Shown here piece after piece: positions 1 through 7,493 of a DNA stretch of 64,000 nt. The DNA is from G963667675 sp963667675 (lineage in GTDB: Bacteria > Chloroflexota > Dehalococcoidia > Lucifugimonadales > UBA3495). Position numbers and translations under genes: made by a program. Where the stretch lies: contig OY763929.1 of assembly GCA_963667675.1 (NCBI GenBank), positions 992,001 through 1,056,000 on the forward strand. The letters are read 5' to 3'. Within the stretch, counting starts at the first letter, position 1, and every line of letters begins with the position of its first letter. Under the pieces are notes generated by a model, which made no database searches, was not told the DNA's origin, and worked only from the letters and a program-made list of their open reading frames with translations.

Positions 1-488
1 TCGATGTCTCCGCACAAGAGGACCGGAGCGTTGGCGTAGCGGGCCACGGCCATGTTGACGATCTCGGTAGCCTTGAGGTTGATCTCGGCGGGGCTGCCGG
101 CCCCCTCGATCACCACCACGTCGAAGTCCTCCAGCAGGCTGTCCAGGGACTGGCGCACCGCCTGCCACAACCGGGGCTTGATGCGGTCGAAGTACTCCCT
201 GGCGCCGGTCGATCCCTGGGGTCGTCCCATCAGCACCACCTGGGAGGTGTGGTCGGCCTCGGGCTTCAGCAATACCGGGTTCATCTCGACTTTGGGTTCC
301 ACGCCGGCGGCCTGGGCCTGCGCCGCCTGGGCGCGGCCTATCTCGCCCCCGTCGGCGGTAACGTAGGAATTGTTTGACATGTTCTGGGCCTTGAAGGGCG
401 TAACCCTGAACCCGTCCTGCCTGAAAATCCGGCAAAGGGCCGCTACCATCACGCTCTTCCCAACGTGAGAAGCGGTGCCCTGGACCAT
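1..488 (-). CDS. cobQ: cobyric acid synthase, N-terminal part (cut by window start)
   Basis: This glutamine-dependent amidotransferase amidates adenosyl-cobyrinic acid a,c-diamide to cobyric acid in cobalamin synthesis. The visible 162 residues begin with the family's P-loop-like nucleotide site, MVQGTASHVGKS, followed by FKAQNMSNNS and later VVVIEGAGSPAEINL, all characteristic of the CobQ synthetase domain. The glutaminase half lies outside the window. I chose the ATG at 488 because AGGAAGG sits five bases upstream. A TTG at 527 overlapping the preceding gene's TGA is an in-frame alternative. It follows the phosphatase gene on the same strand, so the two probably form a cobalamin operon. The identification is secure and only the start is uncertain. 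Confidence 0.93.
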   Translation of the reverse strand, partial: MVQGTASHVGKSVMVAALCRIFRQDGFRVTPFKAQNMSNNSYVTADGGEIGRAQAAQAQAAGVEPKVEMNPVLLKPEADHTSQVVLMGRPQGSTGAREYFDRIKPRLWQAVRQSLDSLLEDFDVVVIEGAGSPAEINLKATEIVNMAVARYANAPVLLCGDI

Positions 489-523
489 CAGGACCTTCCT
501 TAGTCCTGCCGGAGGGCGGCCAG

Positions 524-1141
524 TCAAGACGCGAAATCGTCCAGATGGGACGTGTCGTTGCACAACTGCAGCACGGCGTTGTCGGGATAGATGTCCACCA
601 CCGACAGGCCGCAATTAGAGAGAGCAAACCGCCAGTTGGCTTCCAAGGGCAGTTCCATCAGGGCCACGAACATCGCACGTATAGACCCGCCGTGCGCCAC
701 GATCAGCATGTTTTCGCCGGCATGTCGCAGCCGCACGTCGCTCACGAAAGAAGCGACGCGGGCGCTGGTCTGGCGGATGCTTTCTCCTCCCTCGGGAGCG
801 AAGTCCAGGTCATTGACCAGCGAGGCGGCGTATTGCTCCGGGTGCCGGCGTTCGGTTTCCTCGACGGTCAGGCCCTCGAACACCCCTTGGTGGCACTCCC
901 GGAGTTGAGGCGTGGCGTGCAGGGGGATGGCCCTGCCCTTGAGAAGCTCCCGGACGGTGCCGGCGCAGCGCTCCAGGTCGCTGGTATAGGCGACGTCGAT
1001 GGGGAGCCGGGACAGCCGTTTGGCCAGCATCCGGGACTGCCGCACCCCGGTCTCCGACAGGGGGACGTTGTTATGGCCCTGGATGCGGTTGCCGGCGTTC
1101 CACTCGGTTTCCCCGTGGCGAACTATCAACCAACGGCCCAT
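524..1141 (-). CDS. cobC: histidine phosphatase family protein, probable alpha-ribazole phosphatase
   Basis: A 205-residue phosphoglycerate-mutase-like phosphatase. The catalytic RHGE is at residues 8-11, a second-shell Arg lies in LERC (about 58), the acid Glu is in RECHQG (about 82) and the second His is in VAHGGS (about 150), so the active site looks complete. Family members act on many phosphoesters. The direct link to cobQ on the same strand suggests the CobC role, removing phosphate from alpha-ribazole-5'-phosphate in nucleotide-loop assembly. GGGAG precedes the ATG. The general family is certain; substrate assignment rests on the neighbour and could instead be a generic phosphoglycerate-mutase-like enzyme. 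Confidence 0.85.
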   Translation of the reverse strand: MGRWLIVRHGETEWNAGNRIQGHNNVPLSETGVRQSRMLAKRLSRLPIDVAYTSDLERCAGTVRELLKGRAIPLHATPQLRECHQGVFEGLTVEETERRHPEQYAASLVNDLDFAPEGGESIRQTSARVASFVSDVRLRHAGENMLIVAHGGSIRAMFVALMELPLEANWRFALSNCGLSVVDIYPDNAVLQLCNDTSHLDDFAS

Positions 1142-1394
1142 TCAGTTTGCTCCCTCGCCAATCTAGCGCCTGGTGCGAAGGCGCCGGGCTGCTTCCGGCC
1201 CCCATTCTAGCAGAGCCTGCGCATTACCCGGTTGCCCCCTGTGCGGGCTCGAGGTCCGGACAACCGGGGTAAATTACCCGCCACCCTACAAATTTCACGC
1301 CTAAAAGACCAAATTTCAAAATTGGGCATACAAGATGTTGACAGGGTAGTGTATGGTCTATACAATATATCGACCTTCAAAGGTGAGGTGTGTG

Positions 1395-1538
1395 ATGGAA
1401 GCCTACTGCGTCAAATGCCGAAGCAAGACCGAGATCAAGAATGCCCAGGGGATTACCATGAAGAATGGCAAGCCCGCCACCCAGGGGGTTTGCCCCGTCT
1501 GCGGCACCAAGGTCTTCCGCATCGGCGCCACTCCCTAG
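1395..1538 (+). CDS. DUF5679 zinc-ribbon mini-protein
   Basis: A 47-residue protein with two CxxC pairs (YCVKC near the start and CPVCG near residue 33) that would bind one zinc. The intervening MKNGKPATQG is the signature of the DUF5679 family, small proteins common in Chloroflexota and often found singly. The ATG at 1395 is preceded by a purine-rich AGGTGAGG, and starting there gives the usual family length; the longer in-frame start at 1353 would add 14 residues unlike the family. The function is unknown. An AT-rich stretch just upstream (about 1345-1370) could hold its promoter. Confidence 0.85.
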   Translation: MEAYCVKCRSKTEIKNAQGITMKNGKPATQGVCPVCGTKVFRIGATP

Positions 1539-1539
1539 T

Positions 1540-1896
1540 TTCCTCAACCCGGAAGCGAGTTAACCCTCACAGAGCGGACTTGGGTTAAGTCGCTAGGCCC
1601 GCGAGGCGCGCCGGCGGAAGCGAGGTATTCTCTCTTAAGAGTTGCCGGGGGCTTGTGTTGGTAGGTTTGGCGGAGTGCTCCGCCGGTGCGTCGAATCGCA
1701 TTTAGTCCAACTTCTTTAACACCACCGGTTGGCCCCAGCGTGGGGTTGACCGGTTCTTGTTGTCCGCTCTGCCTGAAGTCCGGTTGCCCAACGTTCTGGC
1801 GCGGCTATAGAATATGGCGCCTGGCCCCGCGCGGGACATCGAACCCCACTGCCGGAGATCCCCAGTAAGCCTGAGGCCCCAGGACAGAGAAATTCC
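1540..1896. other. intergenic stretch, one perfect hairpin
   Basis: No convincing gene lies in these 357 bases. The only clear structure is a perfect 7-bp stem with a 2-base loop at 1669-1684 (GGCGGAG and CTCCGCC). It has no following T-run, so it is not a standard intrinsic terminator. Confidence 0.5.
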
Positions 1897-2814
1897 ATGG
1901 CTGCATCGGAAAGCATCGCATTCTTCAACGGCCGGCTCCTCCCCGAAAGCCAGGTGGGAATACACATAAGGGACTCGGGGTTCATCCACGGCGACGCGGC
2001 CTTCGACGCCACCAGGACATTTAACGGAACTCCCTTCAGGCTCAGGGAGCACGTCCACCGGTTGTACGACTCCCTGCGCTATCTCAGGATCGATCCGGGG
2101 ATGAACGAAGATGAGATGGAGAAGTGGTCGCTGGAGGTGGTCAACCGCAACTACCCCCTGCTGCCGGAAAACCAGGACATGTGGGTGATGCAGCGAATCA
2201 GCCGCGGGGTCGAACCGTCACTGCCTGGAGAGACAGCGACCCCGACGGTGCTGATTGAAAGCCATGCCATCCCCTTTGCCAAACGGGCCAAGAATTTCCG
2301 GGACGGTATTCGAGTAATCACCCCTTCGGTGCCCAGGGTGCCGCCCAGGTTTATGAGCCCCCGGGCCAAGACCCACAATTACCTGAACATGGTGCTGGGC
2401 GAGTTGGAAGCCCAGGCCGCCGACCCCGACTCGTGGGCCGTGCTCCTTGACGAATACGGGAACCTCTCAGAAGGACGAGGCTCCAATATTTTCCTGGTCA
2501 AGGACGGGGTGGTGTCCACCCCGCAGGCCCAATTCGTGCTGGCAGGAATCACGCGGGTCGTGGTATTGGAACTGGCCAAGGGTCTTGGCCTGCCTGCCCA
2601 GGAGAAAGACCTGGACTTGTTCGACGCCTATGTTGCCGACGAGGCGTTTCTCACCTCCACCAGCCTCTGCATCTGCCCTGTTTCCTCGATAAACGGGGCT
2701 GCCATCGGGGGCGGCCGCACCCCCGGCCCCGTAACCCAGGGGTTGATTTCCGCCTTCAGCGACCTGGTGGGGATGGACTACGTGGCCCAGTACTTGCAGC
2801 ACCTTCCCGGCTAG
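1897..2814 (+). CDS. class IV aminotransferase (branched-chain / D-amino-acid aminotransferase type)
   Basis: A 305-residue fold-type IV PLP enzyme. HGDAAFDATRTF at about 31-42 opens the family fold. SPRAKTHNYLN carries the Schiff-base lysine at about K158, and LSEGRGSNIF (about 190-199) holds the PLP-contacting Glu. The C-terminal EAFLTSTSLCICPV resembles the 'TST' phosphate-binding segment of branched-chain aminotransferases. It probably transfers the amino group between glutamate and branched-chain keto acids, but the active-site loop does not separate IlvE from D-amino-acid or aromatic variants. It stands alone, with no ilv or leu genes nearby. Confidence 0.88.
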   Translation: MAASESIAFFNGRLLPESQVGIHIRDSGFIHGDAAFDATRTFNGTPFRLREHVHRLYDSLRYLRIDPGMNEDEMEKWSLEVVNRNYPLLPENQDMWVMQRISRGVEPSLPGETATPTVLIESHAIPFAKRAKNFRDGIRVITPSVPRVPPRFMSPRAKTHNYLNMVLGELEAQAADPDSWAVLLDEYGNLSEGRGSNIFLVKDGVVSTPQAQFVLAGITRVVVLELAKGLGLPAQEKDLDLFDAYVADEAFLTSTSLCICPVSSINGAAIGGGRTPGPVTQGLISAFSDLVGMDYVAQYLQHLPG

Positions 2815-3029
2815 GCCGCGGCGCGTCTTGCCGGGGCCAATTAGGTAGTCGATTGACCATCCACTTTAGCTGCTTCGGGAAACCGCCAAACCGCATGGGC
2901 TTCCGCTTGTGGGCCTATGGCGCCGGTGCTACACTGGATACCAATGAGCCGGGCCCGCGGAGCCAGTGAGCGCCATAGGAGCCCGGCGCCTAGATATCCA
3001 GACTGCCCCCACCGGAATGTGCCTCCAAA

Positions 3030-3920
3030 ATGAACTTTGTAACGATATTTCAGCGTCCTGAAATCCAGACGGAACATCTCGTCATGGCCTTTGGCGGATG
3101 GGCCGACGCCGGCGAAAGCGCCACCTCGGCCATCAGGTATTTGCAACGCAATCTGGATGCCCAAAAGTTCGCCGAGATAGACCCGGAGGAGTTTTACGAT
3201 TTCAGCCATACCCGGCCCTATACCACCCGCAACCGGGACGGGCAGCGCAAGATCCACTGGCCGGCGAACAAATTCTCTTTTTGGACCGGGCAGAAAGGCA
3301 GCCAGGGCGCCATGACTTTTGTGGGGGTTGAGCCCAGCTTGAGGTGGCGCACCTATTCCAAGGCGATCGTCGACCTGGCCGTGGAGCATGGCGTGAAAAA
3401 GGTGATCCATATTGGGGCCTTGCTGGATTCCGTCCCCCATACCAGGGAAGTCAGGCTAACCGGCGGCGCCACCGGAGACGGTTTCAAGGAAACGCTGGAA
3501 GCCCTGGGCGTCCGTTCTTCCAACTACCAGGGACCCACTGGGATAAGCTCGGCGGTGCTCGAGGCCTGCACTGAGCATGGCCTGGAGTATATGTCGCTGT
3601 GGGGGCACACCCCCCACTATCTTCAAGCCGCGCCCAACTACCGCGTCGGGTATACCCTGGCCAAGAAATTGGCCTCTCTATTGGGGCTTTCGCTGGACAT
3701 GAGCGAACTGCAGACTGCCGCGGAGACCTTCGACGAGCAGGTAGTCGCCGCGGTGGCCAAGGACGACCAGCTTAGCTCCTACGTGGACAAGCTGGAGGGC
3801 CAGTACGACGAGGCGGCCGCGCCGGACCCGGGAATCCCCGACCCGGCGGAGTTGGTGCACGACTTGGAGCAATTCCTCAGGTCGGAACAGCGCCGCCGCC
3901 CGGGAGACCATCTATCCTGA
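3030..3920 (+). CDS. PAC2 family protein
   Basis: A 296-residue protein of the PAC2 / proteasome-assembly-chaperone-like family found in archaea, actinobacteria and Chloroflexota. The hallmark LVMAFGGWADAGESA lies at about residues 17-31, HIGALLDSVPHTR follows in the middle, and SLWGHTPHYLQAAPNY comes at about 190-205. The C-terminus after about residue 255 is acidic and proline-containing, likely a flexible tail. The biochemical role of bacterial PAC2 proteins is not settled. No proteasome genes occur in this window, so context gives no support for an assembly-chaperone role. It ends 48 bases before the endonuclease III gene, so the two may be co-transcribed. Confidence 0.87.
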   Translation: MNFVTIFQRPEIQTEHLVMAFGGWADAGESATSAIRYLQRNLDAQKFAEIDPEEFYDFSHTRPYTTRNRDGQRKIHWPANKFSFWTGQKGSQGAMTFVGVEPSLRWRTYSKAIVDLAVEHGVKKVIHIGALLDSVPHTREVRLTGGATGDGFKETLEALGVRSSNYQGPTGISSAVLEACTEHGLEYMSLWGHTPHYLQAAPNYRVGYTLAKKLASLLGLSLDMSELQTAAETFDEQVVAAVAKDDQLSSYVDKLEGQYDEAAAPDPGIPDPAELVHDLEQFLRSEQRRRPGDHLS

Positions 3921-3967
3921 GTTTATGGCCGGTCGGCCTCTTTTTCCATTGCTGCCGCGGGTAAGCC

Positions 3968-4786
3968 GTGTCCTCAGCATCTACTTCTTCAGAAACTACC
4001 GGGCCGGGCGTTGACGTCGCCGAGGCTATTGGGCTGCTGTCGGCCCAGTACGGGCCTTTCGACGAAGAGCCTCGCTTGGACCCGGCCCAGGAAGTAGTCT
4101 TCACCATCCTGTCCCAGCACACCTCGGACATCAACTCCGGGCGGGCCTTCCGGCTCTTGATGGAACGGTTTGGCACTCTGGAAGCAGTGGCAGCGGGCAG
4201 CGTAGCCGAAATCGAAGACGCCATCAGTCCCGGCGGGCTGGCGCGGGTGAAAGCGCCCCGCATCAAAGAGGTCTTGAACCTTATCCTGGAGTTGAACGGC
4301 TCCCTGGACCTGTCATTCCTGCGGGAGATGCCGCTGAACGACGCCAAGGAGTGGCTGAAGCAGCTTCCCGGCATCGGCCCCAAGTCTGCCGGGATCATCC
4401 TCAGCTTCTCCCTTGGCATGCCTGCCATGGCCATCGACACCCACATCTACCGGGTCTGCCAGCGGTTGAAGCTCATCGGCCCCAAGGTCAACGCCGAGAA
4501 AGCCCATGACATCATGGAGGCAATGGTTGCCCCCGAGCAGGTCTTCCAGTTTCACGTGGCCTTCATCACCCATGGCCGCCAAGTGTGCAAGGCCCAGAGG
4601 CCCCGGTGCGTCGAGTGCGTCGTCGCTCCCAGCTGCCCATCTCGGGACCAGTTCATAGACGGGACTGCCGACAGTGACGAAGAAACCACCCCTGCCCAGG
4701 GAAAGCGGCGCGCCAAAGCAAGGATGCCCCACAGCGTAACGGCGCCCGAGGTCAAGAATAGAAGCAGAACGAAGGCCACGTCCTGA
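3968..4786 (+). CDS. nth: endonuclease III, DNA glycosylase/AP lyase
   Basis: This base-excision enzyme removes oxidised pyrimidines and cleaves the abasic site. It has the HhH-GPD fold: LPGIGPKSAG at about 133-142 supplies the hairpin and catalytic lysine (about K139), and MAIDTHIYRVC supplies the catalytic aspartate (about D157). Cysteines near 207, 214, 217 and 223 have the C-x6-C-x2-C-x5-C spacing of the [4Fe-4S] cluster, so the cluster site is intact. The start is GTG. At 272 residues it is longer than typical Nth (about 210) because of a basic, low-complexity tail after residue 225, which may aid DNA binding. Confidence 0.93.
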   Translation: MSSASTSSETTGPGVDVAEAIGLLSAQYGPFDEEPRLDPAQEVVFTILSQHTSDINSGRAFRLLMERFGTLEAVAAGSVAEIEDAISPGGLARVKAPRIKEVLNLILELNGSLDLSFLREMPLNDAKEWLKQLPGIGPKSAGIILSFSLGMPAMAIDTHIYRVCQRLKLIGPKVNAEKAHDIMEAMVAPEQVFQFHVAFITHGRQVCKAQRPRCVECVVAPSCPSRDQFIDGTADSDEETTPAQGKRRAKARMPHSVTAPEVKNRSRTKATS

Positions 4787-4836
4787 AAAGGGACTCGTTA
4801 ACGGCCCACGCGTATTGTACGGTCAACTCAATTGTA

Positions 4837-4854
4837 GTAGTGTGTACACTCTAC
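4837..4854. promoter_or_regulatory. 18-bp dyad upstream of argC
   Basis: GTAGTGTGTACACTCTAC reads as an inverted repeat with only one mismatched pair, centred on a perfect GTGTACAC. It lies 43 bases upstream of the argC start in a locally AT-richer stretch. A role as an arginine-responsive or other operator is inference, and the bound regulator is unknown. Confidence 0.4.
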
Positions 4855-4896
4855 GGGGAGTCTGTGAAGGATTGAGACCAACCTTGGAACGCGCTC

Positions 4897-5895
4897 ATGC
4901 CTGACGGAAACAAGCCGGCCGTTTACATCGACGGAGACTCGGGCACCACGGGACTCCAGATCGTTCAACGCCTGGGGCAGCGGGAAGACATAGAACTGCT
5001 TACCCAAGGCGCGGAGCGGCGGCGCGACGTTGCTGCTCGCACCGAGCTATTGAACGAAGCCGACGTTGTCATCCTGTGCCTCCCCGACGAGACCGCGGTG
5101 GAGGCCGTGACCCTTGTAAAGAACGAGCGGGTCCGCATCATCGACGCCAGCACCGCCCACCGGGTAGCTCCTGGATGGGTCTACGGGATGCCGGAGTACG
5201 ATGAGGGCCGTCCCGAGGCCATTGCGGAGGCCGGCAGGGTCTCCAATCCTGGGTGCTACGCCATGGGAGCCATATCGTTGCTGGCCCCGCTGGTGCGCGC
5301 GGGACTGCTGCCCAGTGACCATGTCGCAACGGTGCTTGGGGTTTCCGGGTACAGCGGGGGCGGGAAGTCCCTCATTAAAGAATTCGAGGAGCAGCCCGAC
5401 GCAGCTACGTCGCCGTTCTACGTCTACGGCTTGACCCAGACGCACAAGCACCTGGAAGAAATGAGAATTCACTCACTGCTGGCAAATTCGCCGTCCTTTG
5501 TGCCCAACGTGGGCCGTTTCCGGCAGGGCATGGTCGTCTCCGTCCCCCTCCAGGCGGGGCAATTGTCCAAGAAGGCAACGCTCTCGGACATCCTGGAGAT
5601 ACTGGGCCAGGCCTACGAGAACAGGCGCTTTGTGCAGGTCAGGGCCGACGACGAGGGCGTAGATGGCGCCACGAGAATCGACCCGTCGGCATTCGCGGGC
5701 ACGAACCACATGGAACTGGCAGTTTACGGGGACGCCACCAACCGGCGGTTCCTGCTCACCGCAGCCTACGACAACCTAGGCAAAGGGGCCTCGGGTACGG
5801 CGGTGCAGAACCTCAACCTGATGCTGGGAATGCCTGAGGACGTTGGCTTGGAAGGGCCCGCTCTTTCCACTGCCGAGTTTGTCGCAGCCAACTGA
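4897..5895 (+). CDS. argC: N-acetyl-gamma-glutamyl-phosphate reductase, type 2
   Basis: This enzyme reduces N-acetylglutamyl phosphate to the semialdehyde with NADPH in arginine synthesis. The N-terminal Rossmann motif YIDGDSGTTGLQI (about 10-22) and the catalytic cysteine in SNPGCYA (about C120) are present, as is GVSGYSGGGKSLI. The short DGDSGTTG motif, lacking the longer type 1 N-terminal segment, matches the type 2 (AGPR2) subfamily. The 332-residue length also fits. No other arg genes are adjacent, so it is an isolated pathway gene here; a preceding dyad may regulate it. Confidence 0.92.
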   Translation: MPDGNKPAVYIDGDSGTTGLQIVQRLGQREDIELLTQGAERRRDVAARTELLNEADVVILCLPDETAVEAVTLVKNERVRIIDASTAHRVAPGWVYGMPEYDEGRPEAIAEAGRVSNPGCYAMGAISLLAPLVRAGLLPSDHVATVLGVSGYSGGGKSLIKEFEEQPDAATSPFYVYGLTQTHKHLEEMRIHSLLANSPSFVPNVGRFRQGMVVSVPLQAGQLSKKATLSDILEILGQAYENRRFVQVRADDEGVDGATRIDPSAFAGTNHMELAVYGDATNRRFLLTAAYDNLGKGASGTAVQNLNLMLGMPEDVGLEGPALSTAEFVAAN

Positions 5896-5996
5896 GCGCC
5901 GACCTCCATCACCTTGTCTGGCGCGGGCGCAAATCCCGCGCTGCAAGGCCTGCAAGTATGGCGTCCAGATAGCCGGTTGTAGTAAGATACACCTGT

Positions 5997-6074
5997 GCCC
6001 CGGTCGTCTAGCCTGGTTAGGACGCCACCCTTTCAAGGTGGAGATCATGGGATCGAAGCCCATCCGGGGTACCA
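5997..6074 (+). tRNA. tRNA-Glu (anticodon TTC)
   Basis: A complete cloverleaf can be drawn. The acceptor arm is GCCCCGG with CCGGGGT (G1-T72 wobble). The anticodon arm is CCACC-CTTTCAA-GGTGG, giving anticodon TTC. The T arm is ATGGG-ATCGAAG-CCCAT, with discriminator A and encoded CCA at 6072-6074. The T loop begins with A where nearly all tRNAs have T54. Confidence 0.93.
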
Positions 6075-6206
6075 ACATCATCCCCGCTTTGTTTCTCCGA
6101 TTCAGCCCCATCCTTAGTGGCTGCTGCCTCCTCGCCGTCCCTCCGGTGTGCGATAACCCCCCACGCACCCCCATGCAACAAGCCGCCGTTGGCCAAGAGT
6201 CCGGCT

Positions 6207-7022
6207 ATGGAACTCAAGAAACGTAGATTGGGCCGGTCCGGCCTAATGGTCACCGAGCTGGGCCTCGGAGCCATGGACACGCCGCAGTCCGCCGAAGGCG
6301 CTGACACCCTCAATACGGCACTGGACCTGGGCGTCAACTTCATCGACACCGCCAGGGAGTACCAGGGCAGCGAGTACCTCATCGGCCAGGTCATACGAGA
6401 CAGGGGCGCCAAAGACTTCTTCGTCGGCACCAAGACTTTCCAGCAGACCAGCGACGGCTGCCAGCACGACGTTGACCGAAGCCTACGCATGTTAGGCGTC
6501 GATTCCATCGACCTGTACCAACTTCACGACGTGTCGTCCCAGGACGCGTGGGAGCGGGTGATGGGAGAGGGAGGCGCATTGGAGGGCCTGCAGATTGCAA
6601 AGATCCGAGGCCTGGTGAAGTACATCGGCGTATCGTCCCACAGCCTGGAGGTGCTGGGGTTGGCCATCGACTGCGGCGAGTTCGACGCCGTGATGATCGA
6701 GTACTCGGCGTTCTTCCCGCAAACGCGAAACTTGATTGCCATGGCGCAGGAGCGAGACGTAGGCGTCATCGCCATGCGGCCCCTGGGCGGCTCAGGGCGC
6801 ATGAGCGCCATCAGGTCCCGCATCGCCGAGGGCTACCGGGGGGCGTTGGCTCCCGACAACCTGCTGCAATACGTCCTGTCCCACCCCGGAGTGTCGGTGG
6901 CCATTCCGGGCGCCAGGTATCCCTCGCGTGTCAGGGACAACGTCGCGGCGGCCGGGCAGGGACGGCGTCTCAGCGAGTCCGAACTGCGCCAATGCGAGGA
7001 GGCGGCGGGGGGACTGTACTGA
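6207..7022 (+). CDS. aldo/keto reductase
   Basis: A 271-residue NADPH-dependent (beta/alpha)8 oxidoreductase. The catalytic tetrad is complete: Asp and Tyr in NFIDTAREY (about D47, Y52), Lys in VGTKTF (about K76) and His in YQLHD (about H107). The C-terminal VSVAIPGARYPSRVRDN matches the coenzyme-binding segment. I took ATG 6207 because MELKKRRLGRSGL is the usual family opening; an upstream ATG at 6117 would add a non-homologous 30-residue leader running close to the tRNA. It converges on the carboxylase genes with only 30 bases between stops. The substrate cannot be told from the sequence. Confidence 0.9.
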   Translation: MELKKRRLGRSGLMVTELGLGAMDTPQSAEGADTLNTALDLGVNFIDTAREYQGSEYLIGQVIRDRGAKDFFVGTKTFQQTSDGCQHDVDRSLRMLGVDSIDLYQLHDVSSQDAWERVMGEGGALEGLQIAKIRGLVKYIGVSSHSLEVLGLAIDCGEFDAVMIEYSAFFPQTRNLIAMAQERDVGVIAMRPLGGSGRMSAIRSRIAEGYRGALAPDNLLQYVLSHPGVSVAIPGARYPSRVRDNVAAAGQGRRLSESELRQCEEAAGGLY

Positions 7023-7052
7023 CGGCGATTCCGTACGCCCGCGACTAGTCGG

Positions 7053-7493
7053 CTACTCCAGTTCTACCAGCGGGTCGTCGGCCCCCACGGGGTCCATGGG
7101 CTGGACGTAGATGGTCTTCACTGTCCCATCTTTGGGCGCCAGGATGCTCTGCTCCATCTTCATCGCCTCCACCACGCACACCTCATCCCCGGCTGCGACC
7201 CGTTCCCCCGGGCGCACCAGTATGGAGATGACCCGGCCCGGCATGGGCGAGCGCAGGATATTGTCCGACGGTACAGGCTGGGTTGACCTGCCTTGGAGCG
7301 GCGGAGTGGGCACGTCCGCCGAACGGGGACGTCCCCGGCGAGGCTTGGGGTAGGGCGGGGCCGGAAAGCCTTCGATCTCGACCTGGAAGGTCTGGCCTTC
7401 AACCGTAACTTCAACGGGGGACTGGGAGAGGTCGCCGACCTCTACCATGTACCACCGTTCGCCCACCCTGATGCGGACAGTGGTTATCGCCAA
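7053..7493 (-). CDS. biotin carboxyl carrier protein of an acyl-CoA or pyruvate carboxylase
   Basis: A 146-residue carrier. The C-terminal biotinyl domain has SPMPGRVISILV and the biotinylation motif EAMKMEQ with the target lysine near K112. An N-terminal beta-rich section (to about 43) and a proline/arginine-rich linker (about 45-78) precede it. It overlaps the end of the biotin carboxylase gene by 10 bases, so the two are translationally coupled. Together they form the biotin-dependent half of an acetyl-CoA, propionyl-CoA or pyruvate-type carboxylase. The carboxyltransferase is not in the window, so the substrate is open. Confidence 0.9.
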   Translation of the reverse strand: MAITTVRIRVGERWYMVEVGDLSQSPVEVTVEGQTFQVEIEGFPAPPYPKPRRGRPRSADVPTPPLQGRSTQPVPSDNILRSPMPGRVISILVRPGERVAAGDEVCVVEAMKMEQSILAPKDGTVKTIYVQPMDPVGADDPLVELE

